From Nodosilinea sp. FACHB-131 (lineage in GTDB: Bacteria > Cyanobacteriota > Cyanobacteriia > Phormidesmidales > Phormidesmidaceae): a stretch of DNA of 64,000 nucleotides. Location of the stretch: assembly GCF_014695395.1 (NCBI RefSeq), contig NZ_JACJOF010000030.1, positions 62,001 to 126,000 on the forward strand, read 5' to 3'. The position numbers and the translations under genes were made by a program. The notes under the pieces are model-generated. The model was not told the origin of the DNA. It searched no databases and saw only the letters and a program-made list of their open reading frames with translations. Below are positions 32,516 through 41,594 of the stretch, in pieces; position 1 is the first letter of the stretch; each line of letters starts with the position of its first letter.

Positions 32516-33937
32516 CTATTGGGGCCAGCCATCCCAGGGGTTGACCTCTAGCACACCGCTCTCGGTGAACACCACCTGAAAGTCAGCCTGATTGGCGGTG
32601 CTATCAGCCGCAGTAACCAAATTGGGCAGAGGGGTTTCGTTCGCCAACAGGCCAGCGGCAGCGTTGACGGGCTCATAGCCCACCACCTCACCCGTCTCGG
32701 TTAGGCGTACCCGAAACCGCAGATCCTCATTCGCCGACAGGGGTTCTAGCTCAGCCAAAATGCTGTCGTAAAGGTCGCTGTTGAGTTCACGAATGCGATC
32801 GCCGTCGGTCACCTTATCCTCTAGAGCCGGCAGTTCAGCCGCGTCAGCCTCAGACGTATCGGCCTCAGACGTGTCGGCCTCAGACGCATCGGTCTCAGCC
32901 GGAGCCTCTGTCGGCTCCAACCGTACTTCCCCATCAGGGGTAAAGGTTGCCACAAACTGGGCCACGCGCTCCCGCACTGGCTCTGCGCCTGCCACCGGCA
33001 CAAAGGTGAGCTCGGGCAGTGGGGTATTGTCGACCTCTTCTAGAGCCAAATCGTTTTCGTATTGATACCCCAAAATATCGCTGTCTTCAGAAACCGCCAT
33101 GCGATAGGCCAGGTCGCCGCTGGGTCGTGGCGCATCGGCCCAGGCTTCCTGCAATCGCTGGGTCACGTCGGACTGCAACAGGGCAATGGTGGCCGCGTCG
33201 GTAATCGCTGGGGCACCCTCTAAACGGTCTAGGTCATCGCCATTGGCAGCCACCGCTTCGCTAGTCTCTTCACCGTCGGCTCTGGGGGGTTCCCCAGGCA
33301 CCGCGCTGGCAGCTGCCGGGGCCGAGGCCTCAGACTCTGGCCGAGTGGGTTCAAATTCGGGCGGGGGCACAAAGAATAGGGCCAGCCCGGCGGCAGCCAG
33401 CGCGGCCGCTCCCAGGGCAGCGGGGGCTGCCCGCTTGGTCATGGGCTCGGTGGGTCGCACCAGCCGTCGCGACACCGCTTGAAACTGGGCCTTCATGTCG
33501 GGCAGCGTTTGAGTGTCGGCCAGTAGCTGGTCGACCGCTTCCATCAGGTCGTAGAACTGCACTGTGGTGAGCTGGATGTCCAGCGGCGGCAGCGCGTTGA
33601 CGTCGTTGACGCGATCGCCCAGAGGCTGCTGCTGCACAATCAGGTGATGGTGATAGGGGAGATCCCCTGGTTTGATTTCCACCATCGGTGGCGCTGACCC
33701 CGTTGTCCTGGGGTGGGGCACGCCGCTAAGCAACTGCTGCCCGTAGCGGCTCACAGCGGTGACTAAACTATCTAAAAATTCGCGGCCCCCGGCCAGCGTG
33801 GCATCGGTGGCGCCGGGCAGGTGGCACTCGGCATTCATCAACACCGCCAGGGGCGACAGGGGGTCGTTGGCGTCAGCGCTGAGCCCTTCTAAAACCAGAT
33901 TGCAGTGGGGCAGGGTGTATTGCCGTTGAACGGTCAT
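32516..33937 (-). CDS. DUF4335 family protein
   Basis: 473 residues. The N-terminal ~165 match DUF4335 (MTVQRQYTLPHCNLVLEGLS; FYDLMEAVDQLLADTQTLP). A membrane helix lies at about 171-192 (ALGAAALAAAGLALFFVPPP). The remainder is an acidic extracytoplasmic region with two similar blocks (LPELTFVPVAG and LPNLVTAADS), split by an acidic repeat SEADTSEAD encoded by three 15-bp tandem units at 32850-32894. Its start overlaps the DUF3038 stop (ATGA type, 33934-33937). The two families occur together in cyanobacteria; function unknown. Confidence 0.85.
   Translation of the reverse strand: MTVQRQYTLPHCNLVLEGLSADANDPLSPLAVLMNAECHLPGATDATLAGGREFLDSLVTAVSRYGQQLLSGVPHPRTTGSAPPMVEIKPGDLPYHHHLIVQQQPLGDRVNDVNALPPLDIQLTTVQFYDLMEAVDQLLADTQTLPDMKAQFQAVSRRLVRPTEPMTKRAAPAALGAAALAAAGLALFFVPPPEFEPTRPESEASAPAAASAVPGEPPRADGEETSEAVAANGDDLDRLEGAPAITDAATIALLQSDVTQRLQEAWADAPRPSGDLAYRMAVSEDSDILGYQYENDLALEEVDNTPLPELTFVPVAGAEPVRERVAQFVATFTPDGEVRLEPTEAPAETDASEADTSEADTSEADAAELPALEDKVTDGDRIRELNSDLYDSILAELEPLSANEDLRFRVRLTETGEVVGYEPVNAAAGLLANETPLPNLVTAADSTANQADFQVVFTESGVLEVNPWDGWPQ
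32850..32894 (-). repeat. Three 15-bp tandem repeats inside the DUF4335 gene
   Basis: Units TCAGACGTATCGGCC, TCAGACGTGTCGGCC and TCAGACGCATCGGTC encode EADTS-type pentapeptides in the acidic linker. In-frame, so copy-number change would alter linker length without breaking the gene. Confidence 0.8.
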
Positions 33938-34539
33938 GATACCTCTCCGTCAAACAGGCTATTCCAAAGGCGTTGGGGGCCAAGTACCCCAGCGCACAGC
34001 AGCAGTTCTTGCAAAAGCTGAAGGGCCAGCTCGTCGAGCTTTTCGTCGCTGCTGTAGGCGATCACCCCGGCGCGGCGCGGGTTCATGCGGGCGCGAAAAT
34101 GGCTGCGAAACCGGCTCAGGTAGTCGGCCAAGCGAAAGTGGTGCTCGGGAGAGAGCTGTTTGTCGGACAGTTGCTGATAGCCCACCAGTAACTGGCGCAC
34201 CACCACCGTCAACCGCCGCGCCAGGGTGCAAATAATGATCACCAGGGCTTTGGCCTCTTCAATATTTAAAGGCTGCCGCTGGCTGTAGCGACGCATGGGA
34301 TTGGTGCCCCGCAGCAACCACAGGTGCACCCGGCCTTTGACCAAGCCCTCTAGGCCGAGGTCGCGGGCGGTGCCCAACATGGCTTCGCTGCCCCCCAGGT
34401 CGAGGGCCTCAATGGCCAGCAGCAGCAGGTCAAGCTGAATGCGTGCCCGACGAGGACATTCATCGCTGGGCAGCCCTGGGTTGGCCAGGGTGTCGAGCAC
34501 TAGGGGCGGCTGGGGAGCGGGCGGGCTATCTACTGGCAT
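33934..34539 (-). CDS. DUF3038 family protein
   Basis: 201 residues, soluble, mostly helical. Features include LLLLAIEALDLGGSEAML, a basic segment RRYSQRQPLNIEEAKALVII and the C-terminal DELALQLLQELLLCAGVLG. It is the first gene of the DUF3038-DUF4335 pair; the stop overlaps the next start by 4 nt, so translation is coupled and the products probably interact. No catalytic motif is seen. Cyanobacteria-specific family by memory. Confidence 0.85.
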   Translation of the reverse strand: MPVDSPPAPQPPLVLDTLANPGLPSDECPRRARIQLDLLLLAIEALDLGGSEAMLGTARDLGLEGLVKGRVHLWLLRGTNPMRRYSQRQPLNIEEAKALVIIICTLARRLTVVVRQLLVGYQQLSDKQLSPEHHFRLADYLSRFRSHFRARMNPRRAGVIAYSSDEKLDELALQLLQELLLCAGVLGPQRLWNSLFDGEVS

Positions 34540-34701
34540 TCAGCTCTAGGGTTAATACGAACAGCATTCTATCAAAACACAGTTAGGCTCTGCCCGTCCG
34601 GAGAAATTGCCGAACCGCAGCCTTTGCAGGGGGCGTTCATGGTAACTTATCCGGCGGTCAGGGCAACGACCGGCCTCTTACAGAAAGCCCAGTCATTACC
34701 A

Positions 34702-37122
34702 CTAATTCACATCGGCTAGCTTATTCATGCCCTTGATGTACCACTTGCCGTCCTGGCGCACCAGGTCATACTGCATTCTCAGGGTGTCGTTGTAGGCGGC
34801 GTCAGCGTTTTCAACGCCAAACTCAAACAGCTTTGCCTGCTCAGAAACTACGGCGATCGCCTGCAAATTGTCAGCGGTCGGGTCATCGGGAGTGACCGAT
34901 TCAATCTCCACCTTGTGCTCGTATTCCCAATACCAGCTTTCGGCGGCGGCAGCATCGGCCCGGCGAGTCCACTGGGTGAGCACCGGCTCGAGCAGAATAT
35001 CGTCGAGGCGATCGCCCTGGTAGCTTTCGCCCAGTGCCCCACGCTTGATCTCTAGCCATTCGTTAATCACCCGACCGGCCATATCGTTGACGCCAATCTC
35101 GCTGGGGGCTGGCGGTGCCTCTGGAATTTCGAAGGCGGGTTGGTCGACGCGAATGGCTAGGGGTTTACCCGAAATTCTAGGACCGCTAAAAACACCAGTA
35201 ACCCAACCCAATGCCCGCATGGTGCCAAAGCCCAAAATTCCCACCCCCAAAACACCCGCCGCCGCAACCAGGGCCAACCGACCCCAGTGGGGCGCCCCCC
35301 GACTGCGCCGCCCAGAGGGAACGGCGGGCGGCAGCGTCTGCTCCGCATCCAGGGCGGCTGGTTCTGGCGTGAGTCGTCGCTTAGAGATCGGCTTAGTTGG
35401 TGCCTCGCTTCCCGGCGTGGTCATCCTGCCTTCGGGGGAGAGCTGGGCAACCCGCTCGGCTACCGAGAGATCGTCATCGTCGGCATAGCCGCTGTGAAAC
35501 TCGGGCTCAGGGGTGCTTTCCTCTGCCAATCTGAGCCGGGGCTCGGGCTGGCTGGGGCGACCATTGCCGTTGCGGGCAGCCGGTCTAGGATAAGCACCGT
35601 TGCCGTTGCTGGCCTGAGCCGGCTCAGGCGGACGGCGACGGGCGGTGGCGGTGGGGTTGGGCATGGTGGGTGCCCCAATGGGCAACGATCCCTCAATCGT
35701 TGGAAACGGAGCCGTTGGCGGTTGGCCTGCCCCAGTGGCGGTGGTCAGGGATGTCTGCTCAAACACTCCTTGGGAAGCGGCTGACTGGCGCGGTTCCGAT
35801 CGCAGCTCTGTACCCGAACCCGTAGGCATAGTCTCTAGGTAGGCCTGCACCTGGGTATCGGCAAAGTAATCCTTGAGGGTGGCCTTCTGGTCTTTGAAGT
35901 CGCGAAAGTGCGGGAACAGCTCGTCCTTAAGCCAGCGCTCGGCATAGAGGCACAGCCCCGGCAGCAGGTCGGGCGACTGGCGCGAGTGCTCACGGATGTA
36001 GGCCAGGGGCTCATACTCCTGACTCATCTCCAGAGCCCGGTTGGCCTCCTCGGTCTGGCCCAGCAGTAGGGCGCACACCGCCTGCTCCAGGTGGACGTCT
36101 TGCTGAGACCCCAGACGCAGCAGCAGCTGCTTGGCGCGGCGCACCAGGGCCGGCTGGTGGCGGGCAAACCCTCGAGCCAGCAAGGCATAGACGGTCAGGT
36201 AGGTGGCCACGGGCGACGGTCGGCGGGCCTCGTGCTCAAACAACTCCTGCTGCTCGCTGGCGGTGAGATAGTCGCGCAGCTGCTGAATAAAGCGCAAAAA
36301 ATCGTCAATCGCTAGGCCCGAGAGGTCGTCCTCGGTGCCCTCAATGCCACCCCGATCTTCGAGCATAGTTTTGAGCAGCTTGAGCCCCTGGCGGCGCTCG
36401 CGAGTCTGGTCGAGGGGGCGGGCCAGCAGCTCCAGCACTCGGTAGGGGCGCAGCTTGTACAGCTCGGACTGAATCTCAGCCCGAATGGCGGGAAAGTGGT
36501 TACCTCGGGCGAGCAGCTCATGGCCCGTTTGCAGCGACTCGGCGGCAATTTCGTACTGACGCTGCTGCCACTGCTCGCGGCCTAGCTCGAGACAGGCTAG
36601 AGCCAAAGTCAGCACCACGTCGTCCTGGGCGGGCTCGGGGGTGGCTAAACCCCCGCTGGCGTAGGGGTTGACCAGCTGGGGCTGACCCAGCTGCAGCACC
36701 TGCTCGTATTCCCCTAGCTCTAGCAACAGCAGGAGAGCCCCAACTAGCTGATCGCTCTCGATCTCAATTTTGGAGCTTTGGGATTCGCTGCCGCCGGGTT
36801 CGGTGGCGAGCGACCTGAGCGCTGCTTCTCCCACATCGGCGCTCACCTCTAGACCCGGCAGACCCTCGGGCAGAGGCTCGGGGGCCATATCGACGGTATA
36901 GGCGCTGGCGAGAAACTTGCTGTCGTAGTTGCGGCGGCGATCGCGGTCAGACAAGACTGTGTAGGCTTCGTCGATGAGCTGCTTGCGGGCCTCAATGGCG
37001 GCGGTGGAGAATTCGCGCCGGGGCAGCTGCAGGCCGCGATCGCGGTGGGCCTGTTTCAGCTGGTCAGCGGTCGCCTGAATGGGTAGTCCCAGAATTCGGT
37101 AGTAGTCTAACGGAATTTGCAC
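34702..37122 (-). CDS. ftn2: Cell division protein Ftn2/ZipN/ARC6
   Basis: 806 residues. Residues 1-70 are a J-like domain (YYRILGLPIQATADQLKQAH...AYTVLSDRDRRRNYD) with HRD in place of the HPD that drives DnaK ATPase. A long helical repeat region follows to about 420, then a Pro/Asn/Gly-rich linker, one membrane helix at about 612-645, and a C-terminal IMS domain (about 670-800; VINEWLEIKRGALGESYQ, LTQWTRRADAAAAESWYWEY). It anchors FtsZ filaments at the division site in cyanobacteria and chloroplasts. No division genes adjoin it. Confidence 0.95.
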   Translation of the reverse strand: MQIPLDYYRILGLPIQATADQLKQAHRDRGLQLPRREFSTAAIEARKQLIDEAYTVLSDRDRRRNYDSKFLASAYTVDMAPEPLPEGLPGLEVSADVGEAALRSLATEPGGSESQSSKIEIESDQLVGALLLLLELGEYEQVLQLGQPQLVNPYASGGLATPEPAQDDVVLTLALACLELGREQWQQRQYEIAAESLQTGHELLARGNHFPAIRAEIQSELYKLRPYRVLELLARPLDQTRERRQGLKLLKTMLEDRGGIEGTEDDLSGLAIDDFLRFIQQLRDYLTASEQQELFEHEARRPSPVATYLTVYALLARGFARHQPALVRRAKQLLLRLGSQQDVHLEQAVCALLLGQTEEANRALEMSQEYEPLAYIREHSRQSPDLLPGLCLYAERWLKDELFPHFRDFKDQKATLKDYFADTQVQAYLETMPTGSGTELRSEPRQSAASQGVFEQTSLTTATGAGQPPTAPFPTIEGSLPIGAPTMPNPTATARRRPPEPAQASNGNGAYPRPAARNGNGRPSQPEPRLRLAEESTPEPEFHSGYADDDDLSVAERVAQLSPEGRMTTPGSEAPTKPISKRRLTPEPAALDAEQTLPPAVPSGRRSRGAPHWGRLALVAAAGVLGVGILGFGTMRALGWVTGVFSGPRISGKPLAIRVDQPAFEIPEAPPAPSEIGVNDMAGRVINEWLEIKRGALGESYQGDRLDDILLEPVLTQWTRRADAAAAESWYWEYEHKVEIESVTPDDPTADNLQAIAVVSEQAKLFEFGVENADAAYNDTLRMQYDLVRQDGKWYIKGMNKLADVN

Positions 37123-37797
37123 AGCTCACGTCCCCAACGGCGAATTCACTCGAAATAGTATCCGAAAAGATTTATTGCGGACTGTCTAAACCGCTGAACT
37201 TCTAACGCGCCCCATACCCTCAGGACCCATCTTCGCCCCCAAGCCCACGCTACGCATCCATGGCCCTGAGACCCAGTTTCAACCATCACTTTCCCAGACC
37301 GTGCCACTCTGTGACCCAACGGCATTCCAGGAAATAGCTACACCCTATCGCGTTTGCCCCAAAATCAGGACAAAAGTGAAGTTTATAACACATGTTTGCC
37401 GCCACTGCCAGAGCGCTCGCGACCCTTGACTGACCCAGCCGCAACATCCGGTTGCCCTATCAACATTTAGTTCAATCTAGGTCAGCGAGATACTTTAGCG
37501 CGTTCGCAGTGTTAGCGCCCAGTTCAGTTAGGTTAAAGACCATTCACTTAGCCGTCGAGCATATTAGTTGAATAAAGATCCTCTTCCTGACTCCAGACGG
37601 CTTCACAGTGAGCAGCAGAGAGTTGTTAAGGGCTACAACAGTCAGGAGAAGTTTGGTTATAGCCAAGTCGAACACCATAGCCCAGCGGCCCGATCGGTAT
37701 GATGAAAGGCATATCCCAGCCGGTTCTCTGCCCAAGGGGGGATACTTTTCGGTATAGTCAAATGTTGGACATCGCGGCGTAGGACCCAGCAAAACCC
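37123..37797. other. 675-bp divergent gap between ftn2 and pdhA
   Basis: The longest gene-free stretch. The minus-strand frame at 37544-37792 has no ribosome binding site and a composition unlike neighbours, so I do not call it. No tRNA or clear hairpin was found. A TATAGT at 37753-37758 could be the pdhA -10 box, about 33 nt upstream of the start, without a convincing -35. Confidence 0.45.
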
Positions 37798-38826
37798 ATG
37801 GTTCAAGAACGGACGTTACCCCAATTCCACGCTCCAGCAGCCCAGATTGCCCCCGAAGAGGGGCTGAGGCTTTATGAGGACATGATCCTGGGGCGCTTTT
37901 TTGAGGACAAGTGCGCCGAGATGTATTACCGGGGCAAGATGTTTGGCTTCGTGCACCTCTACAACGGTCAGGAAGCGGTCTCCAGCGGGGTGATCAAGTC
38001 GCTGCGCTCTGACGACTACGTGTGTAGCACCTACCGCGACCACGTCCACGCCCTCAGTGCCGGGGTGCCCGCCAAGAATGTCATGGCCGAGCTGTTTGGC
38101 AAAGAGACGGGTTGCAGCAAGGGACGGGGCGGCTCGATGCACCTGTTTTCGAGCGAGCACAACATGCTGGGGGGTTTTGCCTTTATCGGGGAAGGTATTC
38201 CCGTGGCCTTGGGGGCGGCGTTTCAGTCGCGCTACCGCCGCGACGCTCTGGGCGACTCTAGCGCCGACCAGGTGACCGCCTGTTTCTTTGGTGATGGCAC
38301 CAGCAACAACGGCCAGTTCTTTGAGTGCTTAAACATGGCTGCCCTCTGGAAGCTGCCGATTTTATTTGTGGTGGAAAACAACAAGTGGGCGATCGGCATG
38401 GCCCACGAGCGCGCCACCTCCCAGCCCGAGATTTATAAGAAGGCCGCAGTATTTGGCATGCCCGGCGTCGAAGTTGACGGCATGGATGTGATGGCCGTCC
38501 GCGCCGTAGCCCAGGAGGCCGTCGCGCGCGCCCGCGCTGGCGAAGGCCCTACCCTGATCGAAGCTCTCACCTATCGCTTTAGGGGCCACTCCCTAGCTGA
38601 CCCCGACGAGCTGCGATCGAAGGCCGAAAAAGAAGCCTGGCTGGCCCGCGATCCGATCAAGCGGTTTGAGGGCTACCTGCTAGAGCAAAATCTGGCCGAC
38701 GAGGGGACGCTGAAAGAAGTGCGCGATCGCATCCAGACCCGCATCGACGATGCCCTCACCTTTGCCGAAGAGAGCCCCGAGCCCAGCCCCGACGACCTCT
38801 ATAAATATATCTTCGCCGAGGATTGA
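37798..38826 (+). CDS. pdhA: Pyruvate dehydrogenase E1 alpha subunit
   Basis: Thiamine-diphosphate-dependent decarboxylation of pyruvate in the PDH complex, with PdhB. The 342 residues hold the TPP-binding motif [18 protein letters not shown]...[13 protein letters not shown] before it and the phosphorylation-loop region [15 protein letters not shown]. Normal length for the cyanobacterial/plastid type. Next is pdhB, 200 bp away, a gap made of dispersed repeats, so both are probably on one transcript. Confidence 0.96.
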   Translation: MVQERTLPQFHAPAAQIAPEEGLRLYEDMILGRFFEDKCAEMYYRGKMFGFVHLYNGQEAVSSGVIKSLRSDDYVCSTYRDHVHALSAGVPAKNVMAELFGKETGCSKGRGGSMHLFSSEHNMLGGFAFIGEGIPVALGAAFQSRYRRDALGDSSADQVTACFFGDGTSNNGQFFECLNMAALWKLPILFVVENNKWAIGMAHERATSQPEIYKKAAVFGMPGVEVDGMDVMAVRAVAQEAVARARAGEGPTLIEALTYRFRGHSLADPDELRSKAEKEAWLARDPIKRFEGYLLEQNLADEGTLKEVRDRIQTRIDDALTFAEESPEPSPDDLYKYIFAED

Positions 38827-38871
38827 TCGCCCTGGAGCCGAGATCAGCGCTCGAAATCTCGCCTATCCAGC

Positions 38872-38892
38872 GGTGGGCAGTGCCCACCCTAC
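38872..38892. repeat. TGCCCACC palindromic repeat
   Basis: GGTGGGCAGTGCCCACCCTAC. Same end motif as the element at 8033-8174; its reverse complement recurs at 40031-40050, so pdhB is flanked by inverted copies. Confidence 0.7.
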
Positions 38893-38963
38893 GGTTCCTG
38901 AAAACGGTGCATGCGGTACGGCATTGGTATGGGGATCCCCTGAGGGAGTTAACCGCGAATGCA

Positions 38964-39010
38964 CCTTACCCATCCACCCGCCCACCCATCCACTCACTCA
39001 CCCCCTACCC
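38964..39010 (+). repeat. CCCATCCACC-type repeat before pdhB
   Basis: Units TTACCCATCCACCCGCC, CACCCATCCACTCACTC and ACCCCCTACCC in a nearly pure C/A/T tract, ending 16 nt before the pdhB ATG. No Shine-Dalgarno is visible. Confidence 0.65.
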
Positions 39011-39026
39011 TATTTAGACCAAAGCA

Positions 39027-40010
39027 ATGGCAGAAACCCTCCTATTCAACGCCCTGCGCGAGGCCATCGACGAAGAGATGGGCCGCGACGACACCGTCTT
39101 TGTCCTGGGCGAAGATGTCGGTGTCTACGGCGGTTCCTACAAGGTCACCAAAGACCTTTACAACAAGTATGGCGAGCTGCGCGTGCTCGACACCCCGATC
39201 GCCGAAAACAGCTTCACCGGCATGGCCGTCGGTGCTGCCATGACCGGCCTGCGCCCGATTATCGAGGGCATGAACATGGGCTTCCTGCTGCTGGCCTTCA
39301 ACCAAATTGCCAACAACGCTGGTATGCTGCGCTACACCTCGGGCGGCAACTACAAAATCCCCATGGTGATTCGCGGGCCTGGCGGCGTGGGTCGGCAGCT
39401 GGGGGCCGAGCACTCCCAGCGGCTCGAGGCTTATTTTCAGGCGGTGCCGGGGCTGAAGATCGTGGCCTGCTCGACCCCCTACAACGCCAAGGGGCTGCTC
39501 AAGGCCGCTATCCGCGACGACAACCCGGTGCTGTTCTTTGAGCACGTGCTGCTCTATAACCTCAAAGAAGACCTGCCCAACCACGAGTATGTAGTGCCCC
39601 TAGACAAGGCCGAAATCGTGCGCCCCGGCAAGGATGTCACCATCCTCACCTACTCCCGCATGCGTCACCACGTCACTCAAGCGGTCAAGGGTCTAGAGAA
39701 AAAGGGCCTTGACCCCGAGGTGATCGACCTGATTTCCCTCAAACCGCTCGATTTTGACACCATCGGTGCCTCGATTAAGAAGACCCACCGGGTGATTATT
39801 GTGGAGGAATGCATGAAAACCGGCGGCATTGGCGCTGAAATCATTGCCTCCATCAACGATCGCTACTTTGACGAACTCGACGCGCCGGTGGTGCGCCTGT
39901 CGTCCCAAGACATCCCTACCCCTTACAACGGTAAGCTAGAGACACTGACCATTGTGCAGCCCAAACAAATCGAGGCCGCCGTCGAAAACATGGTCGCCCT
40001 CAAGGTCTAG
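39027..40010 (+). CDS. pdhB: Pyruvate dehydrogenase E1 beta subunit
   Basis: 327 residues, the transketolase-like partner of PdhA. Motifs: [22 protein letters not shown] at the N-terminus (Glu that activates TPP), [22 protein letters not shown] and the C-terminal transketolase domain from about 200 ([17 protein letters not shown]). Complete and normal in length. It sits between pdhA and secD on the same strand. Lacks any clear ribosome binding site; the leader is the C-rich repeat plus CTATTTAGACCAAAGCA. Confidence 0.96.
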   Translation: MAETLLFNALREAIDEEMGRDDTVFVLGEDVGVYGGSYKVTKDLYNKYGELRVLDTPIAENSFTGMAVGAAMTGLRPIIEGMNMGFLLLAFNQIANNAGMLRYTSGGNYKIPMVIRGPGGVGRQLGAEHSQRLEAYFQAVPGLKIVACSTPYNAKGLLKAAIRDDNPVLFFEHVLLYNLKEDLPNHEYVVPLDKAEIVRPGKDVTILTYSRMRHHVTQAVKGLEKKGLDPEVIDLISLKPLDFDTIGASIKKTHRVIIVEECMKTGGIGAEIIASINDRYFDELDAPVVRLSSQDIPTPYNGKLETLTIVQPKQIEAAVENMVALKV

Positions 40011-40030
40011 GGGCAAATCTTCGGAACCCT

Positions 40031-40050
40031 GTAGGGTGGGCACTGCCCAC
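40031..40050. repeat. TGCCCACC palindromic repeat
   Basis: GTAGGGTGGGCACTGCCCAC, the exact reverse complement over 20 nt of the copy at 38872-38892. It lies between pdhB and secD. Confidence 0.7.
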
Positions 40051-40151
40051 AACCGCCTAGTTCCTAGACGTTGCCCAATCGTCGCCGCGATCCCAAGGGC
40101 ATAGCCCATTACAGGGGATCACTATCCGCACCCACACCGCAGCAAATCGCA

Positions 40152-41585
40152 ATGGCAAAATATCGAGCTTGGCTAGGGGTTATTTTGGTGCTCACTATCG
40201 CCTCCGTGGTGGTGATTACCCAGATTCCCACCCGTCTGGGGTTAGACCTGCGGGGGGGCTCTCAGCTCACCATCCAGGTGCAGCCCACCGCCGCCATCCC
40301 TACCATTACTGAGCGGGAGCTGGAGGCGGTGCAAACCGTGGTCGAAGGCCGAGTCAACGGTCTGGGCGTGTCGGAGGCGGTGGTGCAGCAACTGGGCAAC
40401 AACCAGCTGCTGGTGCAGCTGCCCGGCGTCAGCGACCCCCAACAGGCGGAGCGGGTGTTGGGGGGCACAGCCCAACTCGAATTTCGCGCCCAGCGGCCCG
40501 GCACCGACCAGCAGCTCCAGATCGAAAATCAGGTGCTGCAAGGGCATCTGGGCGAGCTGGCGGCGCTTCAGGCTTCTCTGCCGTCAGGTGGCGAAATTAA
40601 CAGTGATACCCAGGCTCGCATCGACAAGCTCCAGGCTGATATCACTGCTAGCGAAAAGGCCGTAGCAGCTCTGTTTGAGCCCAGCACCCTGGGTGGGGAT
40701 AAGCTAACCGATGCGATCGCCCGGCCCACCAGCGGCACCCTCTGGGAAGTGGTGATTCAGTTCAACAGCGAGGGTGGCAACGAGTTTGCTGAGATCAGTA
40801 AGGCGATCGCCGGTACCGGCCGCACCATCGGCATCTTTCTCGACAACCGCCTGCTCAGTGCGCCCACGGTGAATGTGCAGTACGCCGAAACCGGCATTAC
40901 TGGGGGTAGTGCCGTTATTTCTGGCAACTTTACTGCCGAGTCGGCCCGCGACCTGGAAATTCAGCTGCGCGGCGGTGCCCTGCCCCTACCTGTAGAGGTG
41001 GTTGAGAATCGCACTGTAGGCCCTACCCTGGGCCGCGACAGCATTCAGCGTAGCCTTTACGCCGGTATTGCCGGTTTGGGTCTGGTGCTGGTCTTTATGG
41101 CTATTTACTACCGTCTGCCCGGCATCTTGGCCGATATCGCCCTGGTCATCTATGCCCTGCTCACTTGGGCGGCCTTTAACCTGCTGGGAGTCACCCTCAC
41201 CCTACCGGGTATTGCCGGGTTTATTCTCAGCATCGGTATGGCAGTAGACGCCAACGTGCTAATTTTTGAGCGCACCCGTGAAGAGCTACAGGCGGGCAAA
41301 ACCCTCTACCGCTCGGTTGAATCGGGCTTCTACCGAGCCTTTTCAAGCATCCTAGACGGCAACGTCACGACCCTGATCTCTTGTCTGGCGCTGTTTTACT
41401 TTGGAGCTGGACTAGTCAAAGGGTTTGCCCTCACCCTAGCCATTGGCGTCATTATCAGCATGTTTACTGCCTTGACCTGCACCCGCACCTTAATGTTCTT
41501 AGCCATTAGCCTGCCGCAGTTCCGGCGCCCCAGCCTGTTTTGCCCCGGCTTGACCACTGCTCGCCCCGACCCTGTTCGCCCCTAG
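40152..41585 (+). CDS. secD: Protein translocase subunit SecD
   Basis: With SecF, uses proton motive force to help SecYEG complete protein export and integration. From the ATG at 40152 the protein has 477 residues: an N-terminal helix (AWLGVILVLTIASVVVI), the RLGLDLRGGSQL motif, the periplasmic domain, and five C-terminal helices with GMAVDANVLIFERTREE. The frame opens earlier at a TTG (40071), but the extra 27 residues are polar and not family-like. secF follows by 9 bp. Confidence 0.94.
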   Translation: MAKYRAWLGVILVLTIASVVVITQIPTRLGLDLRGGSQLTIQVQPTAAIPTITERELEAVQTVVEGRVNGLGVSEAVVQQLGNNQLLVQLPGVSDPQQAERVLGGTAQLEFRAQRPGTDQQLQIENQVLQGHLGELAALQASLPSGGEINSDTQARIDKLQADITASEKAVAALFEPSTLGGDKLTDAIARPTSGTLWEVVIQFNSEGGNEFAEISKAIAGTGRTIGIFLDNRLLSAPTVNVQYAETGITGGSAVISGNFTAESARDLEIQLRGGALPLPVEVVENRTVGPTLGRDSIQRSLYAGIAGLGLVLVFMAIYYRLPGILADIALVIYALLTWAAFNLLGVTLTLPGIAGFILSIGMAVDANVLIFERTREELQAGKTLYRSVESGFYRAFSSILDGNVTTLISCLALFYFGAGLVKGFALTLAIGVIISMFTALTCTRTLMFLAISLPQFRRPSLFCPGLTTARPDPVRP

Positions 41586-41594
41586 GAGTGCCCC

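Noticed and set aside
37544-37792. 82-codon minus-strand frame in the ftn2-pdhA gap
   Set aside because: No ribosome binding site, unlikely composition and overlap with the pdhA promoter region.
38750-39541. 263-codon plus frame spanning the pdhA end and pdhB
   Set aside because: Out of frame with both clear pdh genes; Arg/Gly/Pro-rich shadow translation.
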